Origin: Phlegmacium glaucopus
Taxonomy: Eukaryota; Basidiomycota; Agaricomycetes; Agaricales; Cortinariaceae
Length of the DNA: 64,000 nucleotides
NCBI GenBank assembly: GCA_015039465.1
Contig: MU130566.1
Location: 240,335-304,334, forward strand
Direction: 5' to 3'
Shown here piece by piece: positions 45,840 to 58,651 of this stretch. A model generated the notes under the pieces. The model was not told the origin of the DNA. It was given only the letters and a program-made list of their open reading frames with translations, and did no database searches. A program made the position numbers and the translations under genes. How positions within the stretch are numbered: position 1 is the first letter of the stretch; the number at the start of each line of letters is the position of its first letter.

Positions 45840-46150
45840 TGAGGTGTGCTTACGCTGAGCATCCATGCCAGTGTGAAATACGTTACTTGCCGGTGATATG
45901 ATGAAAGAATTGTACGAATAACTTGATGCAGTTACCCTTCCAGACAATAGTGATGTCGTTGACTACTTATATTATTGTGACCGTGCATAGGTAGTCTTAC
46001 GACGTATTCCCGTTAACGTATTTGACGTCATGTGACTGTCTTCCAAGGTACCAAGATACGATGTTCTCTTGTACTCATGCGCAACCAGCTAACTTTCTCC
46101 GCCGCACTCAAAATGTAAGGTATCCTATCAAAAGCTCTGCGCAAGCCTGT

Positions 46151-48250
46151 CAACGATTGTTGAAGGATTAGTAGTGTTCATGAATTGATGGAACGTCATT
46201 TCGCGACTCTAGAGTGTTGAAGGTGTGATATTCCCGAGATGGTTCTCATTCGAGAGTTCGTCTGTTGCAGGAGGTAGAGTGGCAGAGCTGACATTATCAG
46301 TCTTCACAGGTATGGTGGTAGATATAACAGCCGGATGATATCCGTGAGTAGGTTCATCCGTGAGTAGGTTCATCCGTCTGAACAGATACATCCCTGAACA
46401 CAACGAAAGCATCTGACTCCAACCGCAGCGTCAACATAACCAGGCATAACACCAACTCAGAAATGCCCATTATTGAACATCCAGAACACAGTCCGGATTC
46501 TTTTTCTCTTTCTGCTTCCGCCTCTCTTCCATCTGAGAGGACGCCTGTGGAACGAAATCCAGATGATGGCTCGAACCTCCATCCCTCCATCTGCACCACC
46601 CTGCCCAAAATCCCCATCAAAATCCTGTTCTCCTTCCAAACCTTCCAACCTCCTGATAATCTCCTCCAGAGCATCTTTCAGTCCTAAAAACTTCGCTTTT
46701 AATTCCCGGAATCGATCCTTCAATTGTTGAGCTTCGCATTCACCGTCAGCACCAAGAACAACAGCAACACGATCGATCATAGATACTGATGGAGTTGGAG
46801 AGGAAGATAAGGAGAACAATGAAGATGACGATGACCTCGAAAAAGAAAAGCCAGCATCCAAAGAATTGCTCATCAGCACGATTTTTGGGATCCGCCATGA
46901 TAAGTGTTTTCGCACCCACGACATATGGATTTGGAGTTTGATTATGACGTGGACCGGGAGGCGTATCGGGGGCAGCAGCAGCAACGGTAGGAATAGTAGT
47001 AGTCGTCATATCGCCTTGTTCATCTCCTCCATGCCAGTCTTCGTCGTCGCCGTGATGGTTCGTAGCACTATTCGAAGCGGGAATGGGCCATGTCGCTTTG
47101 GATGACGGCGACGAGGATGGTCCAGAATCTTGTATACCAACAAAAGACTTCTTCCCCCAGTCTGTAACGTCCCTCTTCCCCCCCCACAGTTTCCACCGAA
47201 TTCGAGAAGAGGTAGTAGGAGTAGGAGTAGTAGAGTTTGTAGAGGCGGATTCGGGTTTTTTCCTTTTCGACTTTGATGAAATGGAGGTTGAAGTTGGGTT
47301 TGACAGCGAGATCGATTTTTCCTTTCGAGATCATGTCATGTCAACGATCGTGTAGAAAGTAAAACAGAAGCGAAATGGGGGGGTATATAAGCTTACCTGT
47401 AATGAAGACGTGAATGGAATAGGTATAACATTGGGAGCGTTTTCAACAGAACCGTTATTTTGCGCGAAGAGTGAGGAAATACATGGATTTGGGGTGGAAG
47501 AGGAATTGAAGAGCTGCCAGAAACCTTTTAACGCCCAGCTTGTCCAATCTGGAATTATGGAATTCTATCTTTAAAAAGAAAGATAAAATGTGGGGAGGAT
47601 GTGACTAACCGTGTTTGAGGATATCTCGCTCATACTCTTTAGAACTAAAGTGGGACAAGAAAGATTCCAATTTTGCTGGCGAACTGACTGGCCAGCTCTT
47701 GTAGAACCTAGGTCAAAGGCCGGTCGAACAGCACACATCGCCAGCCGTTCTCCATGCCACTACTCTCAGTTTTGGCACGCGCTTTCGAGAACAAAGCACG
47801 ACAAAGTCTCGATAAATGGAATATTTCATCTTTAACTGCTTCCCAGCGTTGACGATTTTGCAAAGACAAAGTACGAATAGTCGTTTCCCATTGATACTTG
47901 GCGATGAACATCAGAGGAAGGCGATATTCAAGTGGTAGACTGGTGATGACTCCATCTTCTGTTCTGACATAGACGAAAGGATCAGAAGGGTTATAATCTC
48001 GTGGGGGATTGTGAAAGCCTTTGAGCAGAGATAGCCTAGCAGTTCGTCATCTGAACATTCCTTTGCGCAACGGACGGTGTAGGACCAATCGAGTTCAAGG
48101 TCTGAGTCTACTTGGTTGGACATTCGATACAGCCAATATTGCAGGGCGGGAATTGAACATAGTGGGACGTATCTAATAACGTGACATTATTCAAATTGTA
48201 TGTTACAAGCGAACGACGTCCACACACACTCTGCACCCACTCACGTTTGC
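46151..48250 (-). pseudogene. Gene X copy 2, truncated
   Basis: Corresponds to gene X from its N-terminal block (MSNQVDSDLELDWSYTV at 48123) to about 35938. A frameshift follows AFTIP, most of the Ser-rich middle exon is missing, and the C-terminal about 300 residues are absent because the duplication starts inside the gene. It cannot encode X. Confidence 0.75.
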
Positions 48251-48432
48251 ACATGGGTGGGTTGCGCTTAGAGCCTGGCGACGATGACTTGCGTCCTTGG
48301 TGGTGTCCTCACCAGTATAAAAAATGCGTCAATCCCTGATAATTTTTTCAATCTGGTCCTTCATTGCCCTTCGTTCAGGTAAACTTTACCATCATTATTC
48401 TAGTAACAGATTCACTCACAAAAAATTGCCAG

Positions 48433-48804
48433 ATGCTTATTATCCCATCTCTCGCACTCGTATATTTCTTTGCACAGGTCAAGGTGCTCGCCGTACCTGT
48501 CCCGTTCTATCGTGGTGTATCGTTCCAGCCCCCTGCGCCCTCATTGACCTACGAAGCTACCCCAGTTCTCGACACTCGTAGCTGGGTTAGCCATGTCACT
48601 AAGATAGCGGGAGTTTTAGCGGGTCATGGTACGTTGCTCGCTTGATTTCGGCGTGTTGGCTAATATCCTATCTGCCCAGATCTGCCCCCAGATCCGCCTG
48701 CACCGGGACCAATCTCGTCGCCTATACCAGCACGGCCTCGACTAGTGACGCCGCTTATTCCCTCCTATTCCGCAGGGGGGTTCCCAGCTGTTCCCAGACC
48801 ATGA
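48433..48804 (+). CDS. Gene Y2: small predicted secreted protein, 106 aa
   Basis: Exons 48433-48628 and 48680-48804, 51-bp intron. The signal peptide MLIIPSLALVYFFAQVKVLA is nearly identical to Y1; changes in the mature part include RGV for RDV and PPAPSLTYE. The tail ends GGFPAVPRP instead of EFTDHGT because of a short insertion. The open frame and splice sites are intact. Confidence 0.66.
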
Positions 48805-48824
48805 GACCTGAGATCTGAGAGTTA

Positions 48825-49263
48825 GTCTCCTAAGACAGACCTAATGATAATGTGATGACAATCGATCACTGTTATAGGTCTGTTGCAACTTGACAACCCT
48901 TTGGTGGTTCAACGGGTCAATTCGGCGTTCTCGGTCAAAAATCAACACATTTTGAACATCACGTGGTATGGCGAATGAAATCTAATCTTGGGCTCAATCT
49001 AATCAGCGCGTTTATTCTTGTGCGTCTCTAAGACATCTACCACCAAATTGGTCGGACAAGAGTAGACTATGTATTAAAACACTACCATGCGACCACAGAC
49101 GTACCTTGGGAGCTCTTGGGAGTCAAGTTAAAGTTATTCATCGGAAGGCCTCGATTTCTCACGTGCTCAGTAATGTGACCTGATATCTTAAAGCCGATCG
49201 GATTTCTGGCTGTTTTAACACCGAAGGAACCCACCCAACGGCCGTCAAGTTACAGAAGACTAC
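48825..49263. mobile_element. 439-bp insertion with 10-bp target duplication
   Basis: Flanked by CTGAGAGTTA (48815-48824 and 49264-49273). Unit 1 has the empty site with one copy of CTGAGAGTTA (about 39657-39666). The ends GTCTCCTAAG and, reversed, GTAGTCTTCTG are only weakly alike. No coding capacity. A 9-11 bp duplication would fit a Mutator-like MITE. Confidence 0.7.
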
Positions 49264-50049
49264 CTGAGAGTTATGATCTGTTATGATCCACACGACACGC
49301 ACGGGTACAATAATTGTGGTGGGCAAACACGCTCTAGATGGTCGCCGCCTCCGTCGCCGTGAATTCGGAAGAACCGAGGTTAACTACATTGTCGGCATTG
49401 TACGAATGAGTCTGGTTACTGTTCGAAATGTCTGTGAATAGTTTCGGTAGTCGGTGCGTGCTGCTCTAAGTCAGTACGATACTGGACCCTTGAAAGTACC
49501 ATCAGATGCCATACATCCGAACGGTTTGGTGCACACTGCAATCTATCTAAGTATCTGGATGGTGGATCCGGCCTCTGAAATCCCCGGTTGCCCTGTCGTC
49601 GTGCTCATAGCATACCTCGAAAACTCATACTCATATCTGAGTTTGGATGGACCACGTTAGAATGAACGGCCTTTGGTGGTAACCTCTCCACCTCTTTCAG
49701 TCACAAGAGACGAAAATGGAGAAGCATTTAGGGCTAACAATCATCGACTCTCCCTCATTGAAGCTGCCGTCTGAAGCAAGCCTCACCCGCCTTGGACATT
49801 TGACAAAAGATACAGGTAATATGTGGCCCACTGGAGCCAAACCAGCCACCCAATGCAATATTGAACCAAAGTTACCAAACCTTAGGCCTCCATGTCTCTA
49901 GATATCTACTTACAACTGGTGGTCGAATAAAAGCGTGCCTAAAATGTCACGCTTATCCAACTCGACGGCCCCTGTATGTCAACATTCATCTTCAGGAAAA
50001 GCATGCACTGCCTCACTAAACCAGCAGTCAAAAAGAAGATTCAGCATCG

Positions 50050-50420
50050 TCACCCACTCATGGTGCCATGGCTCCTCATTTCCACGAAACAGCGGTTTGG
50101 ACAGTACTGAAACACGTCAAACGATCCATAAAAACATTTTTCATAGGCCGCGCGGGTCAATTCCAGCAACCCATACACAATCTTGTACACAACATAATCC
50201 CCAACCTCGTTAATTGGTCGATCCGTTCGAGCAGCGTGGGCCATAAATATTGGCTTGCCCAGAAAGCGCATGAGTAAAAAGCCTTGACGTGTTTGAAAAC
50301 AACAAACCGTTGGAATAGTGTGATTGTACTCCTAGCTGGGCAGCCTGAGCTCGTAGATGCGTCAAGCAGGCCGTACGGGTTAGCGTCGCACGTAACGGCA
50401 GGAGGCAAGCCATGATCCAT
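50050..50420 (-). pseudogene. Unidentified coding-like block, unit 2
   Basis: Copy of 40420-40754 with a short insertion (GCTGGGCAGCCTGAGCTCG) near 50340 and the same frame change. Confidence 0.35.
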
Positions 50421-50429
50421 TAATATTGT

Positions 50430-51370
50430 ATCTAGCTACCTGAACGATTAAGTACGCATGGGTAAAAAAAAAGGAGAGAAAAGACGAGAACTAACGAGCC
50501 TCTGAGGGAGACCCCGAGATCATGGACATTAATGAACTTGTGGTTAGTATCGAAAGCGGGTAATGGAGTGACGCGCCATCTAGATATGATGTTGTCGAAC
50601 ATTTCTTTATATTTGGCAGTAATTGGAATCTTCGTCGTCTGTGTCCAAAGTGTGGCCGCAGCGCATGACCACATGTGCTGGCACGTGTTTAGCTGTCTTC
50701 ATGAATTTGTGAATACACGGGCAGTTACTTGAAAAGCTTGCTTTTTTTGCTGCGGCCACATATAGATCGAGCGCCCTAATAAGTGTTTAAGTTTTAAAAA
50801 GGAAAGAAGGTGGCTGCAAGCACTCTACACAGGGATGTAAACCCAAAAACAAATAAGTACAAAGAGATGTTCATCGGACCAGTGGAGTGTTTATTTGTAT
50901 TAAATCACGACAACCTAAAACAACAACAGATGTGGTCAGGTGATTTAGACCCAGGAGACCTTGCTTTTCAGCAAGGTAACTGAGAACCGCCTGGTATCTC
51001 CTCTGGTTACAAATTACCACTATTATCAACCTAGACAGCGTTTCTTTTCAGGTGAATAACTGCATGGGTTATTAATCAGTTATCAAATTCTACAATTTCA
51101 ATTTCAACAAGGCATTCTAGCCCTAGCCAGGTTTGCTTGACGATATGCCGGATTCACAAGAAATATGTGGCGCTCAAGAAATCAATGACCCTGAATATAA
51201 GGGATGATATAGGTGCAATCGTGAGTGCGCCAGTACTGCGGTGTTCTATTAAAAGCCGGCTTATGTTACATGATGAAGCGAGGCTGGAGAAGAGTAGTTG
51301 ACGTTGGCAACTTTGAGGGTCATTCTACTCTGGGGTAAGTTAAAAAGGTGATTTCGAACCACAACTTATG
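50430..51370. other. Unit 2 stretch without a supported gene
   Basis: 50480-51000 is not alignable to unit 1, where 40830-41090 stands instead, so one of the two was replaced. From about 51000 it again matches unit 1. No gene recognised. Confidence 0.45.
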
Positions 51371-51543
51371 TCACAACAGGTCAAGCTGTAGCGCGTACTT
51401 CGCTTCAACGAATTCCCTTCCTTGATTGAAACAAGTAATTCTTCATCCTCGATCTATGTCACGACAGGTCAAGCTGTAGCGCGTACTTCGCTTCAACGAA
51501 TTCTCTTCCTTGATAAATCCAAGTAATTCTTCATCCTCGATCT
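51368..51543. repeat. 88-bp direct tandem duplication
   Basis: Two adjacent copies starting ATGTCAC(A/G)ACAGGTC and ending CATCCTCGATCT (51368-51455 and 51456-51543), with a few differences. It is single in unit 1. Confidence 0.85.
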
Positions 51544-51799
51544 GATTCCAATAGTAACGCCGGTGGCACTGATGTTCCGCGCCGGGTCATGGAAATCGAT
51601 GACATCTTCTTCGAGCCCCTCGATACTAGCAAGTTCTATCAGAGTTACATCTTCAGAGAGTTAATACACATGCTCACCCATGTAAGTGAGATATGTACAT
51701 AGCGCCCCACGAGATAATGAGGCTGCGAGGTTCTATAAGGACAGACAAGACTGGAGGCGTGTCAATAGTTTTGCCTCCGTGCGAAACGGCGAGATCATC

Positions 51800-53690
51800 G
51801 GTCACTTATTCGGCCTTATATTTGAGTAGTGAAGAACGGCAAGCACGCATAGCTCTCGATTAGAAGGTGGTAGTAACTGAGCAATAAAGGTGCCTTGTGC
51901 CGTGAGCTCGCCTCCTACGTAAATCAGAAATCGAGGAAAAGAATGCTTACTCAACAGCTGTAAGCTACCAGAAGGAAGGAATAGTAAATCATTAAGTTGA
52001 AGGTAGACAATTAGGCCTCTCACATACCGATTGGACAATTTCTTCCATTTATGCGGGGGAGATTCAATAATCTATAATGACGGTGTAATGAAAAATATTA
52101 TTCTAATTCTTTTAGCTCTATACCTTTCGGGTAAGATAGCCTTGTATGTCAAAAGAGTTGAATGAAAGTTCAAGTTGAACTTTTTTTTTTGCAGATTTAG
52201 GGACATTGAGACTCACCGTTACGAAATTTGGAAGATAAGATGCATCAAGATGTAACAATCGGTGCTTTTTCAAATCAGAGTGGACACCGGCCATTTTGAC
52301 CGAAGAGGGCGGATCTGATTCTCAATACAGCAGAACCCGGCGGCATCGTGCGGCGGCAACATCCAATCACCAATTTTAGTTTGTAGATTCTCTTCCAAGG
52401 ATATGTTACTTTTCTCACGTATACAAGCGAAGCAGCGCGGTGGCAGAACGGTGTCCGAGGTAAGCCTCAATGTTCACCTTCTTTTCAACCAATCTACCTT
52501 TACTCGGATAGAGCGATCATTTCTTGGAGTACTTCTCCAACGAATTTCGTTACTGGTCATGATCTAAAAATGTCATCTTTTAAATTCTGCCGCTCCATGA
52601 TTGTTCGTATACACTCCGGGGTTTATACTAAAAATTTACTATCGAGAGACTTGACCATTCCCATGAAACCTGTTTCTATTGGTGGCACATTACCCTGGTT
52701 CATGAAGTCATGGTGAGCTGATCTTTCACCTACCTATTGAATGACTCCCGGTGAAATCTCCTATAGAATTTGAGTAGGTCAACCACCTGTAAAATGTCTC
52801 ACTACTGGATTGCGCCGACTTCTTGATTTCTCTTTCTATTCTTATTCTGAAATGTGTGAGACAAGATCCATCAAAGTTTGAACTGCTTTCCACCCTGTAA
52901 CATGTCTCTCGATCCGGAGTGCCACCTCCATTCAGTGATGAAGGCATGCTGACAGAATACGTATTCACTTACCCAGACACAAGCACCCAGCAATGCTCGC
53001 GGGTTGATCGAGTATAGCGTACTCCTTCTGCGCAGCCAAGATGCTGTGAACATCACGTTCATAGGCCGGCGCAGCGGCAAGGCTTGGGAAATTGCAACTT
53101 GGAAAAGTGATGCAATTTAGATTTTGGCAAAGATCGGGAAATGAAGATTCTCAACCTACGATATGACTAAGTAACTATCGTGGAAACCTCCGATTGTTGG
53201 AGAAAGGGGGGAGGAACAAATCAAAATTAATTGTATTGATGCACATTAGGTATGTCTAAATAGTAACTGAGCATCGAAGCTTTTTATGGCTTTGAATTAG
53301 CCCTGTGGTTTCGATAATCGGTATTTTATCTATCTTAAAATATTCACCTTGTCAACTCACCCTGAAACAGGAGTGTAGGCGCATGGGTAGCCTCGCCGGT
53401 GGTAGTTCGCGTAAGAGGTCGCATTCCATCGCATTTTAATTTTCGACCTGATAAAAGGGATTACTACATTGTGCCATCCATTCGCAAAGCACAAAGAAAG
53501 GTCTTTTACCTCGACAGCATTGGCATGCCATAGGCGTTCTTGGGAGTATGTGAGCCATCGAATGGCGAGATGATATAGTACATATTGCTGAAATAGGCAA
53601 GTCAGTCAATCGCTCAATATGATGAAGGATAGCTACTACACACTTGTTCTTTGGTAGCACTGCCTTGAGAGGAAGACATGGTATCAACTT
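51800..53690 (-). pseudogene. Zn(II)2Cys6 fungal transcription factor, unit 2, frameshifted
   Basis: Same exon order as 41870-43661, with SLQLLSKHSFPRFLIYVGG and the same break between LKCDGMRP and the second half of the zinc cluster. A small deletion near 53540 also alters the first exon. Not functional as read. Confidence 0.5.
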
Positions 53691-54200
53691 AATTGGAAAC
53701 AGCGTCGATAGCAAATGTTTCTTATATAGTTGCAGACGTACCTACGCTGCATCCACGGCTATTGCATGACTGATTAATTGTATTGTGGCTCATTGTCTCC
53801 TGCTTCTATGATCTACCTCCATCATTCTCAATAAAGGAAAAGAGGCCCGGTAAATAACTATGTGTGACAATATTTCGAAGAGAGAAATTCCCTGAAACTC
53901 CCCAATTAGACACCGGGAAATCAGGCCGACTAAGAGGACCCTGTACATACTTCGTGGAATGACCGCACACACACACGGCTTATTTGGTAACTTTGACATA
54001 TTCTTCCGACTGTCGATCAAAGTTCACCTAAATGGATTAGGCAAACTGATATTGGTCGGAGACTAAAATCACTCAGTAAGATCAGTATACTAGGATCGGT
54101 GATTCCACAGTAACATAAGGGCCCACATAATCGACGTCTTTCCTTAAAACTTGATTAAAAAGGACGCCGTGCTCTCCCCTGAAAATCCCAACACCTTGGT

Positions 54201-55859
54201 ATGCTCGAAATCATTGTCATCCTACTAGTAACCATTTTGCCTGCAGGTTATTATGCCCCAGTCTCCGCTCAGGTGCTGGCATATCTTCCAATATTTATAA
54301 GGGTACGCCTACGACTTGAAGGAAGTTATTCGCAAGATGAATGTTTCAATTCGGTATAGGAGTCGCACAGCTTGAATGAATTACCATGCAATATAGCAAT
54401 ACCCATCCGAGGAGTCTGTTCTCAAATCTACTGTGAGTTTTATCAACTCTCCTTTCGATCAATCCACCAATTCATCCCAGCCCTTGCATATCTTGGGCAT
54501 CCTCTGATGGCCACAAATATTTATCAATATGGCTTCTTGATGCGAGTCCCGTGATCCCAACTACTCCAAGTCATTAACGTTGTTTTCTGTTAGTTACCAA
54601 GTTAATTGCACCACCGTCTACTATGTCCAAGTGTGAGCTGCGACTCTTAATCCTATCCCACCATTCCTCATTCATTTAGTTTGGCCCCCACCACATCGTT
54701 TACTTGGATTACTCACGATCATTATTTGGACGGAGAGGTATGGCTATATCTCCAGCAATATTCGTTGAACATATGTATTCAGGCTGGCAACAATACGAAC
54801 ATCGCTTTGGCCAAGACTTCAGGTACGTTCTCTGTCCTAATTATTCTACATTCACTGATATCAACCTTATATTGTGCCAAATTAGCTGCCGTCATTGGGG
54901 GAGTAGTCTTCCTCACAATCGTTGCCGCCTTCATACTCCGTCGCTGGAAGAAGCAGTCCACTCCATACTGTCCTGTTTCGTCACCGGAAGTTCAGATGAG
55001 TTATGCTGACCACATTATTCCGACATCAATGACTCCTGAAAAGATCTCTGTGAGTCCGGTTGTACACTATTTATTTCCACCATCCTGATCGATTTTCACA
55101 GGATTTCAAGGTAGGGGAGGCAAGTTCACAAGAGGATGGATTGATGGGGTCTGTGAGAAGGTGCTCTAATAGTGAGGTAAAGAGGAATTCCTCAATGTCA
55201 ACAGAGAGACGGCCAGTGGCTACGCACCCCATCCTGTTTGTTAAGGAGACAGAAGACAGATCGACGGAAGAGGAAGAAGATTATGCTCCTCAACATCCGA
55301 GAGGGAGTCCAAAAGTCAAGCGCAAGTCTCAGAGACCCTCAGATCGTGCACTTCATGATGTGGATAACTCGATGCCAAATATTCAAGGCCTCGGGAGCGC
55401 ACCAAACTCACCTACTAGTATGGGCTTACCAATATGCACGTCGGGCGGGTACTTTTTCCTATATCACGCTTCATATTGTCCAATATGTGGGCATCCTTTT
55501 TCACGTCCCTGTGGAAGCTCTGACGGGAGTGCATCAAACTCACCTACCGATCTGGGTTTACCGATGTACATGACAAACCCAGGCCTCGTCCCTCATTGTA
55601 ATCCATACCATCCAACGCATGGGCATCCTTATCCACTTCCTATGATGCCTTATGGATACAACACAGGGGGTTCAGGGACAAATGTGAATTCGGGAGTAGG
55701 GAATATCACGCATGTGACTATTTCAGGTATTGGTAATAACGGTTCCGTTGATCGTAAGTGAATCGTAATGTTGTATGTGTATGGAGCTGAGGACAGTGGT
55801 TGACCATGGGTCTCACAGACGCTCCTACTAGCCCGGCGGACCCAGGAAAAGAACGATAG
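54201..55859 (+). CDS. Gene Z2: single-pass membrane protein
   Basis: Same exon structure as Z1 with all splice sites retained. Signal MLEIIVILLVTILPAG, the same membrane helix and RRWKK. The tail changes include EEDYAPQHPRGSPKVKRK and an inserted NS in SASNSPTDLGLPMYM. It ends APTSPADPGKER at 55859. I saw no stops in the reconstructed reading, so it is probably functional. Confidence 0.66.
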
Positions 55860-56175
55860 CGAGGTGTGCTTACGCTGAGCATTCATGTGAAATACGTTAC
55901 TTGGCGGTGATGTGATGAAAGAATTGTACGAATAACTTGACTGGTATTTAGCTTGCAGTTACCCTTCCAGACAATAGCGATGTCGTTGACTACTTATATT
56001 AGAAGGTTCGTTTGTGACCGTACATAGGTAGTCTTACGACTTAACATTCGCCTTATTTGACGTCATGTGACTGTCTTCCAAGATACGATGTTCTCTCGTA
56101 CCTATGCGCAAGCAGCTACCCTTCTCCGCCGCGCTCAAAATGTGGGTATCCTATCAAAAGCTCTACGCAAGCCCG

Positions 56176-57961
56176 TCAACGATTGTTGAAAGATTGGTAG
56201 TGTTCATGAATTGATGGAACGTCATTTCGCGACTCTAGAGTGTTGAAGGTGTGATATTCCCGAGATGGTTCTCATTCGAGAGTTCGTCTGTTGTAGGAGG
56301 TGGAGTAGCAGAGCTGACATTATCAGTCTTCACAGGTATGGTGGTAGATATAACACCTGGATGATATGCGTGAGTAAGTTCATCCGTGAGTAGGTTCATC
56401 CGTTTCACCCGTCTGAACAGATACATCCCTGAACAAAACGAAAGCATCTAACTTCAACCGCAGCGTCGACATAACGAGGCATAACACCAACTCAAGAAAT
56501 GCCCATTATTTGAACATCCAGATCACAATCCCCACTCTCTTTCTCTTTCCACTTCCGCTTCTCTTCCGTCTGAGACGACGCCTGTGGAACGAAATCCAGA
56601 TGATGGCTCGAACCTCCATCTGCACCACCCTGCCCAAAATCCCCATCAAAATCATGCTCTCCTTCCAAACCTTCCAACCTCCTGATAATCTCCTCCAAAG
56701 CGCCTTTCAATGCTAAAAAACTTTGCTTTTAATTCCCGGAATCGATCCTTCAATTATTAAGCTTCGGATTCACCGTCAGCACCAAGAACAACAGCAACAC
56801 GATCGATCATAGATACTGATGGAGTTGGAGAGGAAGATAAGGAGAACAATGAAGATGACGATGACCAGGAAAAAGAAAAGCCACCATCCAAAGAATTGCC
56901 CATCAGCACGCTTTTGGGGTCCGCCATGATGAGTGCTTTCGCACCAACGACATATGGATTCGGAGTTTGATTATGACGTGGACGGGGAGGCGTATCGGGG
57001 GCAGCAGCAGCAACGGTAGGAAGAGTAGTAGTCGTCATCTCGCTTTGTTCATCTCCTCCATGCCAGTCTTCGTCGTCGCCGTAATGGTTCGTAGCAGTAT
57101 TCGAAGCGGGAATGGGCCATGTCGCTTTGGATGACGGCGACGAGGATGGCCCCGAATCTTGTATACCAACAAGAGACTTCTTCTTCGAGTCTTTAGCGTC
57201 CCTCTTCCCCTTCACAGTTTTCACCGAATTCGAGAAGAGGAGGTAGTAGTAGTAGTAGAGTTTGCAGAGGTGGATTCGGGTTTTCCTGTTCGACTTTGAT
57301 GAAATGGAGGTTGAAGTTGGGTTTGACAGCCAGATCGATTTTTCCTTTCGAGAGATCATGTCAGCGATCGTGTAGAAAGTAAAACAAGAGCGAAATGGGG
57401 GGGGGATATATAAGCTTACCTGTAATGAAGACGTGAATGGAAGAGGTACAACATTGGGAGCGTTTTCAACGGAACCGTTATTTTGCGCGAAGAGTGAGGA
57501 AGTAGATGGGTTTGGGGTGGAAGAGGAATTGAAGAGCTGCCAGAAACCTTTTAATGCCCAGCTTGTCCAATCTGGAATTATGGAATTCTTTTTTTTTTAA
57601 AAAAAGCTAAAATGTGGGGAGGATGTGACTAACCGTGTTTGAGGATATCTCGCTCGAACTAAAGTGGGACAAGAAAGATTCCAATTTTGTTGGCGAACTA
57701 ACTGGCCAGCTCTTATAGAACCTAGGTCAAAAGCCGGTCGAACATGACACATCGAATGGCCATTTCCCATTGATACTTGGCCATGAACATCAGAGGAAGG
57801 CGATATTCATGTGGTAAAGTGGTGAGGACTCCATCTTCTGTTCTGATATAGACGAAAGGAGCAGAAGGGTTATAATCTCGTGGTGGGATTATTGAGCAGA
57901 GATAGCTTAGCAGTTCATCATCTGACTGTACAACGGACGGTGTAGGACCAATCGAGTTCAA
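56176..57961 (-). pseudogene. Gene X copy 3, truncated
   Basis: Contains DGVLTTLPHEYRLPLMFMAKY (57820), the exon starting KEKSIWLSNPTSTS (57359) and fragments to 56200. Much of the N-terminal block (the LSLQNRQRWEAV region) is deleted. There are frame breaks. Confidence 0.72.
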
Positions 57962-58285
57962 AGGTCTGAGTCTACTTAGTGTGACGTATATAATACCGTG
58001 ACATTATTCAAATTGTGTGTTACAAGCGAACGCCGTCCACATGCAGCCACACTGTGCGTTTGCACAGGGGTTCACCTGGGCTCACAGGGATGGGTCGCGC
58101 TAGTTGCGCTTAGTGGAGCCTAGCGACGACGACTTGCGTCCCTGGTGATGTTCTCACGCTTCACCAGTATAAAAAACGCCTCAACGCCTGACAAATTTTT
58201 CAAGCTGGTCCTTCACTCCCCGTCGTTCAGGTAAACTCTATCACCATTACCCTGGTAACAGATTCACTCACAAAAAAATTGCCAG

Positions 58286-58651
58286 ATGCTTAATATCCCA
58301 TCTCTCGCACTCGTATATTTCTTTGCACAGGTGAACGTGCTCGCCGTACCTGTCCCATTCTATCGTGGTGTATCGTTCCAGCCCCCTGCGCCCTCATTGA
58401 CCTATGAAGCTACCCCAGTTCTCGACACTCGTGGCTGGCTTAGCCATATCACTAAGGTGGCGGGAGCTTTAGCAGGTCATGGTACGTCAACGTTGCTTGC
58501 TTGATTTCACTGTGTCTGTTGGCTGATGTCCTATCTGACACCAGCTCCGGGACCAATGTCGTCGCCTATACCAGTACAGTCTCACTATTCAAAGGTGGCG
58601 CCGCTCATTGCGCCGGGGATGGACCAGGTGTTCCCGGACCAAGGGAAATGA
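58286..58651 (+). CDS. Gene Y3: small predicted secreted protein, 100 aa
   Basis: Exons 58286-58481 and 58545-58651, 63-bp intron. The first exon is nearly as in Y2 (MLNIPSLALVYFFAQVNVLA). The second is shorter and clearly diverged (ending MDQVFPDQGK), yet still in frame with its own stop. Confidence 0.62.

Larger units (their letters stand above)
35938..46150. repeat. Tandem unit 1 of a triplicated roughly 10-kb segment
   Basis: The sequence from inside gene X (GTCAACCATAGTTGAA, about 35938) through Y1, the zinc-cluster pseudogene and Z1 recurs at 46151 and again at 56176. Distances between equivalent points are Y1-Y2 9.15 kb, Y2-Y3 9.85 kb, Z1-Z2 10.02 kb, Z2-Z3 about 8.5 kb. The junction falls in GTCAACGATTGTTGAA, so each repeat starts part-way through gene X. 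Confidence 0.85.
46151..56175. repeat. Tandem unit 2
   Basis: Second copy of the roughly 10-kb unit. It differs from unit 1 by deletion of the central part of gene X, a 439-bp insertion (48825-49263), an 88-bp tandem duplication (51368-51543), a different 50430-51000 segment, and scattered substitutions. It contains Y2, the zinc-cluster pseudogene and Z2. Confidence 0.85.
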
